DNA from: CAYSUS01 sp964434165
GTDB taxonomy: Bacteria > Planctomycetota > Planctomycetia > Pirellulales > Thermoguttaceae
NCBI GenBank assembly: GCA_964434165.1
Contig: CAYSUS010000127.1
Coordinates: forward strand, 1 to 18,796
Reading direction: 5' to 3'
DNA: 18,796 nt
Within the stretch, counting starts at the first letter, position 1. Each line of letters opens with the position of its first letter. Shown in pieces: positions 8,115 through 17,331 of the stretch. Both the position numbers and the translations under genes were made by a program. A model generated the notes under the pieces. It was given only the letters and a program-made list of their open reading frames with translations, was not told the origin of the DNA and did no database searches.

Positions 8115-8137
8115 CAGGGGCAGCTTGCCTGCCCCTG
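8115..8137. terminator. 9-bp stem-loop before the ankyrin gene 3' end
   Basis: The arms CAGGGGCAG (8115-8123) and CTGCCCCTG (8129-8137) pair perfectly around a 5-nt loop. The hairpin lies 9 bp beyond the stop codon of the minus-strand ankyrin gene and could end transcription from either side. An 11-bp direct repeat, GCTTGCCTGCC, occurs at 8123-8133 and again at 8137-8147, the second copy touching the stop codon. No T-run follows. Confidence 0.55.
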
Positions 8138-8146
8138 CTTGCCTGC

Positions 8147-9352
8147 CTACCGGCTTTCGCGCTCATTCAACAGGCGCGCGCAGGCCTCCCAGCCTTCGAC
8201 AGGCAAGGTCAAATCGGCCAGCTTTGCCCCGCCCGGGATTTTCACGCCCAGCTTGCGGATCATCGCCTGGCTCTGGGCCAGGCTCTCCTGGGCCTGGAGA
8301 CTGCCGCGGACCACGTCGAGCGGGGTCTGGCCCATGCTGTTGCAGGCGCCGGCGTCGCCGCCATGCTCGACCAGCACGCGCAGCAGCTCCGCCTCGCCGG
8401 CTCCCGCGGCGGCGTGAAGCGGCGTGCCCAGCCCCGTGGCGCGATTCGGATCGGCGCCCCGGGCCAGCAGCAGCTCGACGATGCGGCGCTGCTTGTGGAC
8501 GACCGCCGCCACCAGCGGCGTCATGGCGACCCTCGGGGCCCCGCCGGGGAACAGCGCCTGGGCGATTCCCTCGGTTCCGGGCAGGGGAGCGGGCGCTTCG
8601 GCATCCATGTCCACTCCGGCGTCCAACAGCCGCCCGACCTCCGCCTCCTCGCCGCGCGCCGCCGCTTGAACGAGCGACGCGACCTCGGGATCGGCATCGG
8701 TCTGTCCTGTGAGGAATCCGAGCATGTCGCCCACCCGCGCGGTCAGCCCCTCCAGACCGGCTGGTCCCGGTCCAAAGCCCAGCCCGCCGCCCGGTCCGCC
8801 GTCGTCGTCGCCAGAATCGTCGTAGTCGTCGGGTCCGCCCTCGGCCGCGTCGCGGTAGTCGGAGAGCGCCCGATCGCGATCGATCCCCAGGGCGTCGGCG
8901 ATCTGCTCGACGACGCTCTCGGCGAACACGGTCTCTTCAGCGAGGACCGCGGCAAGCCGTTCCTCGTCCGTGCCCTCTGCGCCGTAGCGCACCAGTACGT
9001 CGGTGCGGCCGCCGCTGGGGCACGGAGGGCCGTCGCCCTCGCCGTCGAAGTAGTCGGGCCAGGAGTTGTACTGGTCGAGCATCTCGCCCGCGTCGAACAG
9101 CCAATAACAGGCGACGTCGCTGTCGTGAACCATGAAGGCCACGGCCGCGGCGTCGAGATCCTCCGACAAATCGGCCGTCAACTGGCGGACCCAGCCGACG
9201 TCCTGCTGCGACGCCCGCTCTTCATACAGCGAGGTCCACCCGTTCAAGGAGGGCAGCACCACGGACCGCGTGATTCCCCGGCGGCGCAGGGCCGCGCGCA
9301 GGGCGTCGTGTTCCGTCGTCCGGAAATGCAGGTTGGCGCAGGACAGGCCCAT
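8147..9352 (-). CDS. Ankyrin-repeat protein with unrecognised N-terminal domain
   Basis: Predicted soluble protein of 401 aa from the start chosen here. The N-terminal half (MGLSCANLHFRTTEH onward, about 1-165) has no motif I can name; it looks like a globular alpha/beta domain with MVHDSDVACYWLFDAG in its core. An acidic, Gly-rich linker (about 168-200, including PDDYDDSGDDDGG) follows. The C-terminal part (about 220-356) has ankyrin repeats, seen as TPLVAAVVHKQRRIVELLLARGADPN and TPLHAAAGAGEAELLRVLVEHG, here quoted as two separate helical units, plus a degenerate TPLDVV repeat. Ankyrin repeats mediate protein binding. The frame is open to an earlier ATG at 9424 (24 residues more). I prefer 9352 because the extra residues look non-coding and an AGGGG run sits just upstream, though neither start has a strong ribosome-binding site. 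No signal peptide was seen. It faces the GNAT gene convergently and shares a divergent spacer with the glycosidase-like gene. Confidence 0.8.
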   Translation of the reverse strand: MGLSCANLHFRTTEHDALRAALRRRGITRSVVLPSLNGWTSLYEERASQQDVGWVRQLTADLSEDLDAAAVAFMVHDSDVACYWLFDAGEMLDQYNSWPDYFDGEGDGPPCPSGGRTDVLVRYGAEGTDEERLAAVLAEETVFAESVVEQIADALGIDRDRALSDYRDAAEGGPDDYDDSGDDDGGPGGGLGFGPGPAGLEGLTARVGDMLGFLTGQTDADPEVASLVQAAARGEEAEVGRLLDAGVDMDAEAPAPLPGTEGIAQALFPGGAPRVAMTPLVAAVVHKQRRIVELLLARGADPNRATGLGTPLHAAAGAGEAELLRVLVEHGGDAGACNSMGQTPLDVVRGSLQAQESLAQSQAMIRKLGVKIPGGAKLADLTLPVEGWEACARLLNERESR

Positions 9353-9557
9353 GCGGAGCCCCTTTTTCGGCAGCAGATGCGGATAACCTGGTCCCAAGGG
9401 ATCGACTGAGCAAGCATAGGTCACGGTTGCGCAGGCAAGGTCTCCCGCGGTAGCGGGGGCCTCGGTCCGGTTCGATGCGTCGCCCGGTCGGTTGCAGGGT
9501 GCGATGCGCGGGGCTATCGTGGGCGACGTCTGTCTTCCACCCCTTGAGGAGTCTTAA
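9353..9557. other. Divergent spacer between ankyrin and glycosidase-like genes
   Basis: This 205-bp GC-rich spacer should carry promoters for both flanking genes. The clearest signal is GAGGAG 6 nt before the ATG at 9558. A minor dyad, CCCGC/GCGGG, occurs at about 9445-9460. No convincing promoter boxes were found. Confidence 0.4.
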
Positions 9558-11255
9558 ATGCACGCGAACAAGCCGCTCGCCACACTGCTGCTCGTCCTCC
9601 TCGTATCCACCCCCGCCCTGGCGGCCGAGGTCCGCGTCGGCCCCAATCGCGAGCTGCTGGTGGACGGCAGGCCATTCTTTCCCCTCTTCGTCTGGCTCCA
9701 GCCGCCGCACCTGTTCGAGCTCCATAAGCGCCTGGGCATGAACGCGATGATGGGCGAGTCGGCCAAGAGCGAAGTCTCGACGCGGGACTTCCTCGACGCG
9801 TGCAAGGCCGCCGACCTGTGGGGCATCGTCCATGCTTCGGAGAAGAACCGCGCGGTGAAGGACCACCCGGCGCTTCTGACCTGGATGTTCGGCGACGAGC
9901 CGGACCTGGCGGCCAAGACCGGCTATGAGCCGCCGCGTTTCGTGAGCCAGCGCGACGGCCCGCCGAGTGTGTGGTGGGAGGGCGAAAACCCGCAGAGGAC
10001 CAACATCCGTGCTTCGTCGTGGATGGACGTCAAGCACCGCTCGCTCAGCGGCGGGCGGTGGCTGCCGGCCGACGCCAAGCCCAAGGGAGAAGGCAAGGGG
10101 CTGGCCGAGCCGCTCTTCGCCCGGTACGAGATCGAGGTGCCCCAGGCCGGCAGCTATTCCCTCTGGGTCCGCGAGTTCGCCAAGAACTGGGCCTCGCCCA
10201 CCGAGTGGCGGTTCGACTCGGAGGACTGGAGCACCACGCCGCGCGACTCAAGGCCGATCGAGTCGATGAAGGTCCATCGCGTGCTCTCGGCCGGCTGGAC
10301 GAAGTACGGCCGGGTGGAGCTCTCAGCCGGCAAGCACGCCTTCGAGATCCGCGCCCGCCAGGTGCGCACGGCCGGCAAGCCCGACCGCACCGGCGGCGAG
10401 GTGATGGTCGCCTTCGACGCGTTCCTGCTCACGACCAGCGACAAGGCCCCCCTTTCGCCGCCGCGCCCGCCGCAGCCCCGCATCCCGCCGGCGGAGATCC
10501 TCCGGGAGTACAAGGCCTGGAAGGAGTTCGACGCCGCGCGCCCCGTGTTCTTGAACCTCACCGCCTCGTTCCTGCCCCAGTACAAGAAGTACGAGAGCTC
10601 CGACGCGCTGTACGCGGCCTACGCCCGGGGGACCGACATCGTGGGCTACGACCACTACCCGATCTACGGCTGGGGCAAGCCCGAGCGCGTGCCCGAGGTG
10701 GCCCAGGCGACGCGCAAGCTCCGCGAGCTGGCGCCGGAGAGGACGCCGGTGTGGGCGATCCTCGAGACCGGGCGCGGCGGCCAGTGGACCGCCGACACCA
10801 TGCGGGCGCCGCACCCGTTCGAGATCCGCGCCGAGGTGTGGATGGCGATCGTCAACGGGGCCACGGGCATCGGCTACTTCCCGCACGCGTGGAAGCCCCG
10901 CTACACCTGGTGCCAGATCCCCGAGGAGAACCAGGCGGAGCTGAAGCGCCTGAACGCCCAGATCACGCGCCTGGCCCCGGTGATCCTCGGGCCGGCGTCG
11001 CAGCGCAAGGTCGCATGCAAGACGTCAGGCTCCGAGCCGATCGACCTGGCCGTGCGCGAGCACCAGGGGAGCCTTTACGTCTTCGCCGTGAGCCTCAGCC
11101 GCCAGAAGCGCCAGGCCGCGTTCTCCATCCCGGGCCTGGCGGCGGGCCAAACGATCGAGGTCCTCGACGAGGACCGCTCGCTCCGTTCCAAAGCAGGCGG
11201 ATTCGACGACGCCTTCGGCGAGCTGGAGGTGCACCTCTACAGGATCGGCGAGTAA
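9558..11255 (+). CDS. Secreted TIM-barrel glycoside-hydrolase-like protein with beta-sandwich insert
   Basis: A 565-aa exported protein with a Sec signal peptide (hydrophobic LATLLLVLLVSTPALAA, likely cut near residue 23). The first barrel part opens with VRVGPNRELLVDGRPFFPLFVW, a start seen in GH2/GH42-like glycosidases, and includes HPALLTWMFGDEPD, where E114 sits where the acid/base residue of clan GH-A enzymes would be. Residues about 135-300 form a beta-rich unit (VWWEGENPQRTN, ARYEIEVPQAGSYSLWVREF, WTKYGRVELSAGKHAFEIRA) like a carbohydrate-binding module. The barrel then resumes (VFLNLTASFLPQYKK, DIVGYDHYPIYGWG) and gives WAILETGRGGQW with E403 as possible nucleophile. The C-terminal 70 residues look like a small beta domain. 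The ATG has GAGGAG at good spacing. It ends 18 bp from the convergent TauE-like gene. It may instead be a non-catalytic relative; the sugar target is unknown. Confidence 0.8.
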   Translation: MHANKPLATLLLVLLVSTPALAAEVRVGPNRELLVDGRPFFPLFVWLQPPHLFELHKRLGMNAMMGESAKSEVSTRDFLDACKAADLWGIVHASEKNRAVKDHPALLTWMFGDEPDLAAKTGYEPPRFVSQRDGPPSVWWEGENPQRTNIRASSWMDVKHRSLSGGRWLPADAKPKGEGKGLAEPLFARYEIEVPQAGSYSLWVREFAKNWASPTEWRFDSEDWSTTPRDSRPIESMKVHRVLSAGWTKYGRVELSAGKHAFEIRARQVRTAGKPDRTGGEVMVAFDAFLLTTSDKAPLSPPRPPQPRIPPAEILREYKAWKEFDAARPVFLNLTASFLPQYKKYESSDALYAAYARGTDIVGYDHYPIYGWGKPERVPEVAQATRKLRELAPERTPVWAILETGRGGQWTADTMRAPHPFEIRAEVWMAIVNGATGIGYFPHAWKPRYTWCQIPEENQAELKRLNAQITRLAPVILGPASQRKVACKTSGSEPIDLAVREHQGSLYVFAVSLSRQKRQAAFSIPGLAAGQTIEVLDEDRSLRSKAGGFDDAFGELEVHLYRIGE

Positions 11256-11273
11256 CGGCCTCGCCCGGCTCGG

Positions 11274-12191
11274 TTACCGAAAGACCTTGGCCAGGGCCAA
11301 CAGGCCCAGGATGCAGGTCGCCGCGCCCACGCTGGATCGCATCGCGGCCTCGTGCATCTTGCGCACGGTGAGCGTGGCGACCGGCACGGAGAGCAGGGCG
11401 CCCAGCGTCAGGGGCAGGGCCAGGGCCCAGTCCACGCGGCCGTCGAGCAACAGGTAGGCCCCCAGCCCCACGGCACAGGTGAAGGCCTCGGCGAGCGACG
11501 TAATGGCCACCGCGCTTCTGGGCGAGACGCCGGAGACGACCTGGCCGGCCGTGACCAGCGGTCCGTAGCCGCCGCCGCTGAGGCCCTTGTTGAAGGCCGC
11601 CACCGCGCCCAGGGCGACCATGTGGCCGCGGCGATAGCGGAGCCGCTTGCGGAACGTGGCCAGGGTGACAACGCCCACGGAGAGTATCACGATGCCGATG
11701 ATCGCCTGGAGCCAGTGCTTGGGCACTTTCAGGGCGAACGCGACCGCCGCCACCGCGCCTGCGGTGCTCAGCACGCTGAGCCACGCGGCCGTCGAGCGGG
11801 CCTTCCGGTCGCCGAGGAAATCGACGTTGCCGTCGCGGTGATGGAACAGGCCTGCCGCGGTCCCCGTGACCAGCTCGCTCAGGAGCACGCAGGGGACGAC
11901 CTGGAGCGGCTCGAAGCCCGCCAGGAGCAACAGCGGGGTGAGCATCGTTCCGTACCCCATGCCCAGGCTGGAGTCCACGTACTCGCAAACCAGGGCCGCG
12001 AGGAAGACCGCCAGGGCCGTGGCCGGGCTGAGGCCCTGAAGGCAGCTCGGCAGGAGACTCCCGTGGGGCGCCACCTGCTGCGCGAGCAACACCGCGACGA
12101 TCGTGCCGACGGCGGCCGCCCAGAGGCGAAGGCGCCTTGTCTTCAGGGCCGAAAGGCATGCCGCCTGGGCGGCGCGAACGAGCTCGGTCAC
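11274..12191 (-). CDS. TauE/SafE-family membrane permease
   Basis: A 305-aa inner-membrane protein of the TauE/SafE family, whose characterised members move sulfite, sulfoacetate or related organosulfur anions. About eight hydrophobic segments are seen, in the usual two halves. Conserved family segments include SSLGMGYGTMLTPLLLLAGF in the first half and FNKGLSGGGYGPLVTAGQVV in the second. The start is a GTG at 12191 with GGGAGA about 7-10 nt upstream. The frame remains open to an ATG at 12467, but the extra 92 residues are Arg/Pro-rich, not membrane-like, and overlap the region upstream of the sigma-54 regulator, so they are rejected. It is divergent from that regulator and convergent with the glycosidase-like gene. 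A sulfatase is nearby, so a sulfur-anion role fits, but that link is only inference. Confidence 0.85.
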   Translation of the reverse strand: MTELVRAAQAACLSALKTRRLRLWAAAVGTIVAVLLAQQVAPHGSLLPSCLQGLSPATALAVFLAALVCEYVDSSLGMGYGTMLTPLLLLAGFEPLQVVPCVLLSELVTGTAAGLFHHRDGNVDFLGDRKARSTAAWLSVLSTAGAVAAVAFALKVPKHWLQAIIGIVILSVGVVTLATFRKRLRYRRGHMVALGAVAAFNKGLSGGGYGPLVTAGQVVSGVSPRSAVAITSLAEAFTCAVGLGAYLLLDGRVDWALALPLTLGALLSVPVATLTVRKMHEAAMRSSVGAATCILGLLALAKVFR

Positions 12192-12346
12192 GGTCGGTTT
12201 CTCCCGGGGCGACTTGTCGTATAGGGGGGCGCCTCTTCGGGGGAGCAAGCGCCGTGCCGGACGAAGGCCGATGGGCCGGCGGCCGTTTTGGGAGCGGCTT
12301 TCCCGGCATGACGCACTTCTTGTGAAGCCCTGGCGAAACCCTGTGC

Positions 12347-12402
12347 CATGATATATGATAGATATGTCTGTGTAATCTAACGGTATACCCGTAACATATA
12401 CT
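12347..12402. promoter_or_regulatory. AT-rich island with a small dyad upstream of the sigma-54 activator
   Basis: This stretch is strikingly A/T-rich inside very GC-rich DNA. It holds repeated ATAT/GATA elements, a GTATAC palindrome, and arms ACGG (12380-12383) and CCGT (12389-12392) around TATAC. It ends 11 bp before the regulator's ATG, as expected of a promoter or operator. No -35/-10 pair with 16-18 bp spacing was convincing. Confidence 0.4.
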
Positions 12403-12413
12403 GGCGATCCGTC

Positions 12414-13976
<1,563 letters not shown>

Positions 13977-13978
13977 CG

Positions 13979-13997
13979 GGCGAGCAAGCTCGCCGGC
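13979..13997. terminator. Palindromic hairpin repeat, copy 1, between convergent genes
   Basis: GGCGAGC (13979-13985) and GCTCGCC (13988-13994) form a 7-bp stem with an AA spacer. The hairpin starts 2 bp after the regulator's stop and 21 bp beyond the DUF6807 stop on the other strand. The 19-bp block 13979-13997 is found again, reverse-complemented, at 18685-18703. Likely a bidirectional terminator; no T-run is present. Confidence 0.55.
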
Positions 13998-14014
13998 CAA
14001 TGGAGCGCGGCCGG

Positions 14015-15007
14015 CTACTTGCCCTTCCTGCCCTTGACCGTCACCGGCGGCACGGGCGTCGGCTTCTTCACCCCCGCGAAGTCGTCCCAGCACTTCTGGA
14101 TCACCGCGGCGGGTGGCATCTCGCCCTCGGCGATGAGGAACCGGTAGCGCACGGTCAGCGACTCGCCCTCGGGGATCTCCTTGACGAAGAACGCCCCGAA
14201 ACGCCCGTAGTCGCGATAGGCCGAGAACCGCGTGCCCTTGGGGTTGTCGGGGTGGTTCAGGTCGACCACGCTGTACCGCTTGCCGTCGAGCGTGTAGGTC
14301 TCGCCCACCCACGGCAGGTCGAGGTCCTTGCGCGGGTCGGTATCCTCACCCGGGAACACGTAAGTCGTCTCCTTGGTATTGACCTCGTCGGCCGGCCGGT
14401 ACTGCACGCCCGCGTGCTCCGGATCGCCATCGAGCGTGACCGGACCGTACGAGGCGGTGAGCTTCGACGTGAAGTCGATCACCAGCCGCGCGGGCTCCGG
14501 GCCGCGGCGGAAGGTCATGGTCCGCTCTTCGTCGAGCATCGGCTGGTCGTCGTCGTCGAGCCAGTGGGTCAGCGAGGTGATCGTGGCCTCGTCCGGGCCC
14601 GACTCCTTGGCGAGGAACTTCTCGTGCACGATCTCGCCGCTTCGCATGTGCCAGCGGTCGTAGCGCTTGCCCTTGAATCCCAGCTTGCTGAAGCCGATGA
14701 AGATGCCGCGGTGGTGGGTGAACTTGCCGCCCGCCCCCTTGGTGATCGGCCGCTTGCCCTCGGCGTCGAAGACGTGCAGGTAGGGCTTGTACGTCTCGTG
14801 GAGCCGCTCGGGCGAGGACTTGTCGTAGGCGATCATGTAGCGGGCGGCCGTGCGCCCGTCGAGCAATACGTCGAGGTGCTCGCCGTCTTTCTCCTGGAGG
14901 GTGAAGCCCTTCTTCGCGGGGCCCTCCTCCGCCACCACAGCGATCGCCGCCAGCGATCCGGCCACCAGGGCCGCGAGCAGTCCGAGCCAGTGTTTATAGG
15001 TCATCAT
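14015..15007 (-). CDS. Secreted DUF6807 / PmoA-like protein
   Basis: A 330-aa protein with an N-terminal Sec-type signal (hydrophobic LGLLAALVAGSLAAIAVVA, then EEGPAKKG). The rest matches the DUF6807 family, often labelled PmoA because of a naming link with methane monooxygenase genes, not because it is a monooxygenase subunit. Seen motifs are KPYLHVFDAEGKRPIT, the His pair in GKFTHHRGIFIGFSK (H98, H99), the acidic HWLDDDDQPML segment, and a C-terminal YRFLIAEGEMP. Family members are common in planctomycete and Bacteroidetes glycan loci; the function is not established. Of two adjacent ATG codons (15007 and 15004), 15007 is chosen with AAAGGAG 5 nt upstream. A longer frame reaches 15046 but would overlap the sulfatase stop region and hide the signal peptide. 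It follows the sulfatase by 38 bp, so the two are probably cotranscribed. Confidence 0.85.
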   Translation of the reverse strand: MMTYKHWLGLLAALVAGSLAAIAVVAEEGPAKKGFTLQEKDGEHLDVLLDGRTAARYMIAYDKSSPERLHETYKPYLHVFDAEGKRPITKGAGGKFTHHRGIFIGFSKLGFKGKRYDRWHMRSGEIVHEKFLAKESGPDEATITSLTHWLDDDDQPMLDEERTMTFRRGPEPARLVIDFTSKLTASYGPVTLDGDPEHAGVQYRPADEVNTKETTYVFPGEDTDPRKDLDLPWVGETYTLDGKRYSVVDLNHPDNPKGTRFSAYRDYGRFGAFFVKEIPEGESLTVRYRFLIAEGEMPPAAVIQKCWDDFAGVKKPTPVPPVTVKGRKGK

Positions 15008-15045
15008 GGTGCTCCTTTCGAGCTTCCGGTGCGTTCCAGGTTGCA

Positions 15046-16941
15046 TCAGTTGCCGCGGCGGGACTTCTCCCAGGTCTTCCCATCGAGGATCGTCTTCTTC
15101 AGCCGGCTCACGTACCCGTTGGGCCGGCCCGGGGCCTTGGGGTCCTTCACGGGCATATCCTCAATCATAGCTCGCAACGAATCGGCCTTCTCGTCCAAGG
15201 CGTCGATCACGTTCATGGCCAGGATCGAAGTATAGCAGCCGCTCTCCTCCGGCGAAGCCAGCTCCTTGAGTACCGCGAGGGCCTGCTTCAGATCGGCCCC
15301 TTCACCGTGCTCGCCCAGCGCCCGGGCCGCGGTCAGACGGACCGTGGGCGACTCGTCCTCAAGCGCCTTCTTCAGGTCGCCCTTGGCGGCCTCGACCGCC
15401 TCCCCGCCGCGGATCAACAGGCCCATGGCCGCCCAGACCCGCACGCCGCTATCGGAGTCGGCGAGCCCCTTGCGGAGCTTGTCCACGTCGCCCATGGCGC
15501 GCCGCGCGGCCAGGTCGGCCATCTCCAGGACCCGCTCCACGGGATACTGCTTGGAGTGGCCGAATTCGTACAGCGTGCGGTCGCCCTTGCGGCGGTGCAT
15601 CTCGGCCTCCGTGAGCAGGCCCACGTCACGGATCGCCAGCACGTGCGCGCGATGGGCCCTGCGGAGCTCCTCGAGCACGGCCTGGTGCTCGGGCGAGTCG
15701 ACCAGGTTATTCACCTCATCCGGGTCCTCCTGCAGGTCGTACAGCTCCTCGGACGGCTTCTCTTCCCAGAAGCAGGTCTTGGGCGGCTCGAGCTTGCCCT
15801 GGTGGTAGAGCCGGTGCCAGACCTGGGTGGTGGGCGTCTGGAACATGTAGCCCACGTGCTGCCCGTAGATCAGGTGCGGCATGTAGTTGCGGATGTAGAT
15901 GTAGCGCTGGTTGCGCACCGAGCGAACCAGGTCGATCCGCTCGTCCATGCGCCCGCGGAAACCGAACAGGTGCGGCTTGGGCTCGGCCGCGTGGGGTCCC
16001 ATGAAGGCTTTTCCCTGCATCCAGTCCGGCGGCTGGATGCCGGCCAGGCTCAGCAGCGTGGGGGCCAGGTCGACGAAGCCCACCAGCCGGTCGGTGGCCG
16101 CGCCCGGTCGGTACTCCGGCGGGGCGAACTGCTTGAGCTTCCCGGGCACGTACACGATCAGGGCCACGTGCAGGCCGGAGTTGTACGGCCACCGCTTGCT
16201 CCGCGGCATGCCCGAGCCGTGGTCGCCGTAGAAGAAAACGATCGTCTCGTCCGCCAGGTCCGCCTCCTCGAGCTCCTTCAGGCGCCGGCCGACCTGGGCG
16301 TCCATCTCCGTGATCTTGTCGTAATACTGGGCCCAGTCGTGGCGGACCTCGGGGGTATCGGGATGATACGCCGGCACCGGGGCCTTGGCCGGATCGTGCA
16401 CCAGCTGGTGCGGGCGCTTGCGGAGCTGGCTCTCGTGGCTGGTGGTGATGTTGAAGATGGCGAAGAAGGGCTGGCCCTCCTTGCGGTTCTTCCAGTGCCC
16501 TTGGCGCGACGACTCGTCCCACACGCTGCCCGGCTTGTCGAGGTTGTAATCCTCCTTGCTGCAATTCGTGCAGTAGTAGCCGCGCTCGCGGAGGTACTGC
16601 GGATACATCTTCATGAAGTCGGGCATCTTCACCTGGCTCCGCATGTGCTCGGCGCCGAGGCTCGGCGGATACACGCCGGAAATGATCGTGGTCCGCGCCG
16701 GCGCGCAGACCGGGGCGTTGGACCAGCAGGTCTCGTAGCGGAGGCCCTTGGCGGCCAGCCGGTCGATGTTGGGCGTGTCAGCGTACCGGTCGCCGTAGCA
16801 GCCCAGCTCGGGCCCGGTGTCCTCGCAGGTGATCCAGAGGATGTTCGGCCGATCGGCGGCCGCGGCCGGCTGAGGCAGGACGACCGAAGCGGCCAACACG
16901 ATTAGGGCCGCACTCAACGCAATAGGGCGAAACGCGTGCAT
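15046..16941 (-). CDS. Secreted S1-family sulfatase with C-terminal HEAT-like repeats
   Basis: A 631-aa exported type I sulfatase that should hydrolyse a sulfate ester. The signal peptide ends near LPQPAAAAD (about residue 30). The metal-binding start RPNILWITCEDTGPELGCYGD follows (split: RPNILWITCED, then GPELGCYGD). The active-site motif C79-A-P-A-R83 is the CxPxR sequence in which Cys becomes formylglycine. Further catalytic pieces are TSHES, FFYGDHGSGMPRSKRWPYNSG and GFVDLAPTLLSLAGI. Residues about 489-585 are helical HEAT-like repeats (RKGLADSDSGVRVWAAMGLL, KALEDESPTVRLTAARALGE). Start at 16941 has GGAGGAG 8 nt upstream; a longer frame to 17319 lacks coding character and would bury the signal peptide. 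It is first in an operon with the DUF6807 gene and divergent from the Gfo/Idh gene. No formylglycine-generating enzyme is in the window. The substrate is unknown. Confidence 0.93.
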   Translation of the reverse strand: MHAFRPIALSAALIVLAASVVLPQPAAAADRPNILWITCEDTGPELGCYGDRYADTPNIDRLAAKGLRYETCWSNAPVCAPARTTIISGVYPPSLGAEHMRSQVKMPDFMKMYPQYLRERGYYCTNCSKEDYNLDKPGSVWDESSRQGHWKNRKEGQPFFAIFNITTSHESQLRKRPHQLVHDPAKAPVPAYHPDTPEVRHDWAQYYDKITEMDAQVGRRLKELEEADLADETIVFFYGDHGSGMPRSKRWPYNSGLHVALIVYVPGKLKQFAPPEYRPGAATDRLVGFVDLAPTLLSLAGIQPPDWMQGKAFMGPHAAEPKPHLFGFRGRMDERIDLVRSVRNQRYIYIRNYMPHLIYGQHVGYMFQTPTTQVWHRLYHQGKLEPPKTCFWEEKPSEELYDLQEDPDEVNNLVDSPEHQAVLEELRRAHRAHVLAIRDVGLLTEAEMHRRKGDRTLYEFGHSKQYPVERVLEMADLAARRAMGDVDKLRKGLADSDSGVRVWAAMGLLIRGGEAVEAAKGDLKKALEDESPTVRLTAARALGEHGEGADLKQALAVLKELASPEESGCYTSILAMNVIDALDEKADSLRAMIEDMPVKDPKAPGRPNGYVSRLKKTILDGKTWEKSRRGN

Positions 16942-17331
16942 GCTGGGGACTCCTCCAGTCGATGGTGGGTCAAGGATCAAGCCCGCTTGGCCGGCGGGCT
17001 TGCCCCCCGCGTTGTTGGCGGCCCGCCGCATGCCCTCGCCAAGCGTGGGCGTGCTCGCTGCAGGTCGGGAGGCAGGAATCAGGGAGTAACGCAGCTTGAG
17101 GATTGCAAAATTGCGGATTGCAGGCCGGATAGCGCGACGGCGCCGAGTCCGCATTCGTCGTTCTGCACGCATCGCGCCACCGCCGCATCCCGCCCATTGT
17201 GCCTTCGCGGCCAGGGCTCCGTCCAGTCGGCAGGGCAAGAAAACGCCCGGCTTGACAGGTCCCTTGCCCCACCGCATCATCGGAGTGTTCCTCCCGCCAC
17301 CGCCGCCCCTTGTCCCCAAGGAGCCTTTGCC
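16942..17331. other. Divergent regulatory region between sulfatase and Gfo/Idh genes
   Basis: This 390-bp spacer separates two divergent exported-protein genes and should carry both promoters. An 8-bp stem-loop (AAGCCCGC 16979-16986, GCGGGCTT 16994-17001) lies in the sulfatase leader. At about 17098-17123 a degenerate tandem repeat of GGATTGC/AAATTGC type forms an AT-richer patch. Open frames through it on both strands are Arg/Pro-rich and unconvincing. No promoter was identified with confidence. Confidence 0.45.
16979..17001. repeat. 8-bp inverted repeat in the sulfatase 5' leader
   Basis: The arms AAGCCCGC and GCGGGCTT pair perfectly around a 7-nt loop. The hairpin lies about 38 bp upstream of the sulfatase start and would form in its leader mRNA if transcription begins further upstream. 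The role is unknown; attenuation or mRNA stability are possible. Confidence 0.4.

Noticed and set aside
6712..8166. Long minus-strand open frame opposite the NadE-like and GNAT genes
   Set aside because: Low-complexity Arg/Gly/Ala composition with no motifs; it overlaps two recognisable plus-strand proteins.
12331..12349. Possible sigma-54 -24/-12 promoter (TGGC then TGC) upstream of the activator
   Set aside because: The GG and GC elements are 11 bp apart instead of the required 10, and flanking bases fit poorly.
14015..15007. Taking the PmoA label of the DUF6807 protein as a methane monooxygenase subunit
   Set aside because: The protein is a soluble secreted beta-rich protein with one signal peptide, without the multiple membrane helices of true PmoA.
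15307..16905. 532-codon plus-strand open frame opposite the sulfatase
   Set aside because: Antisense shadow rich in Val/Leu/Arg/His repeats; the minus strand has the CxPxR sulfatase motif.
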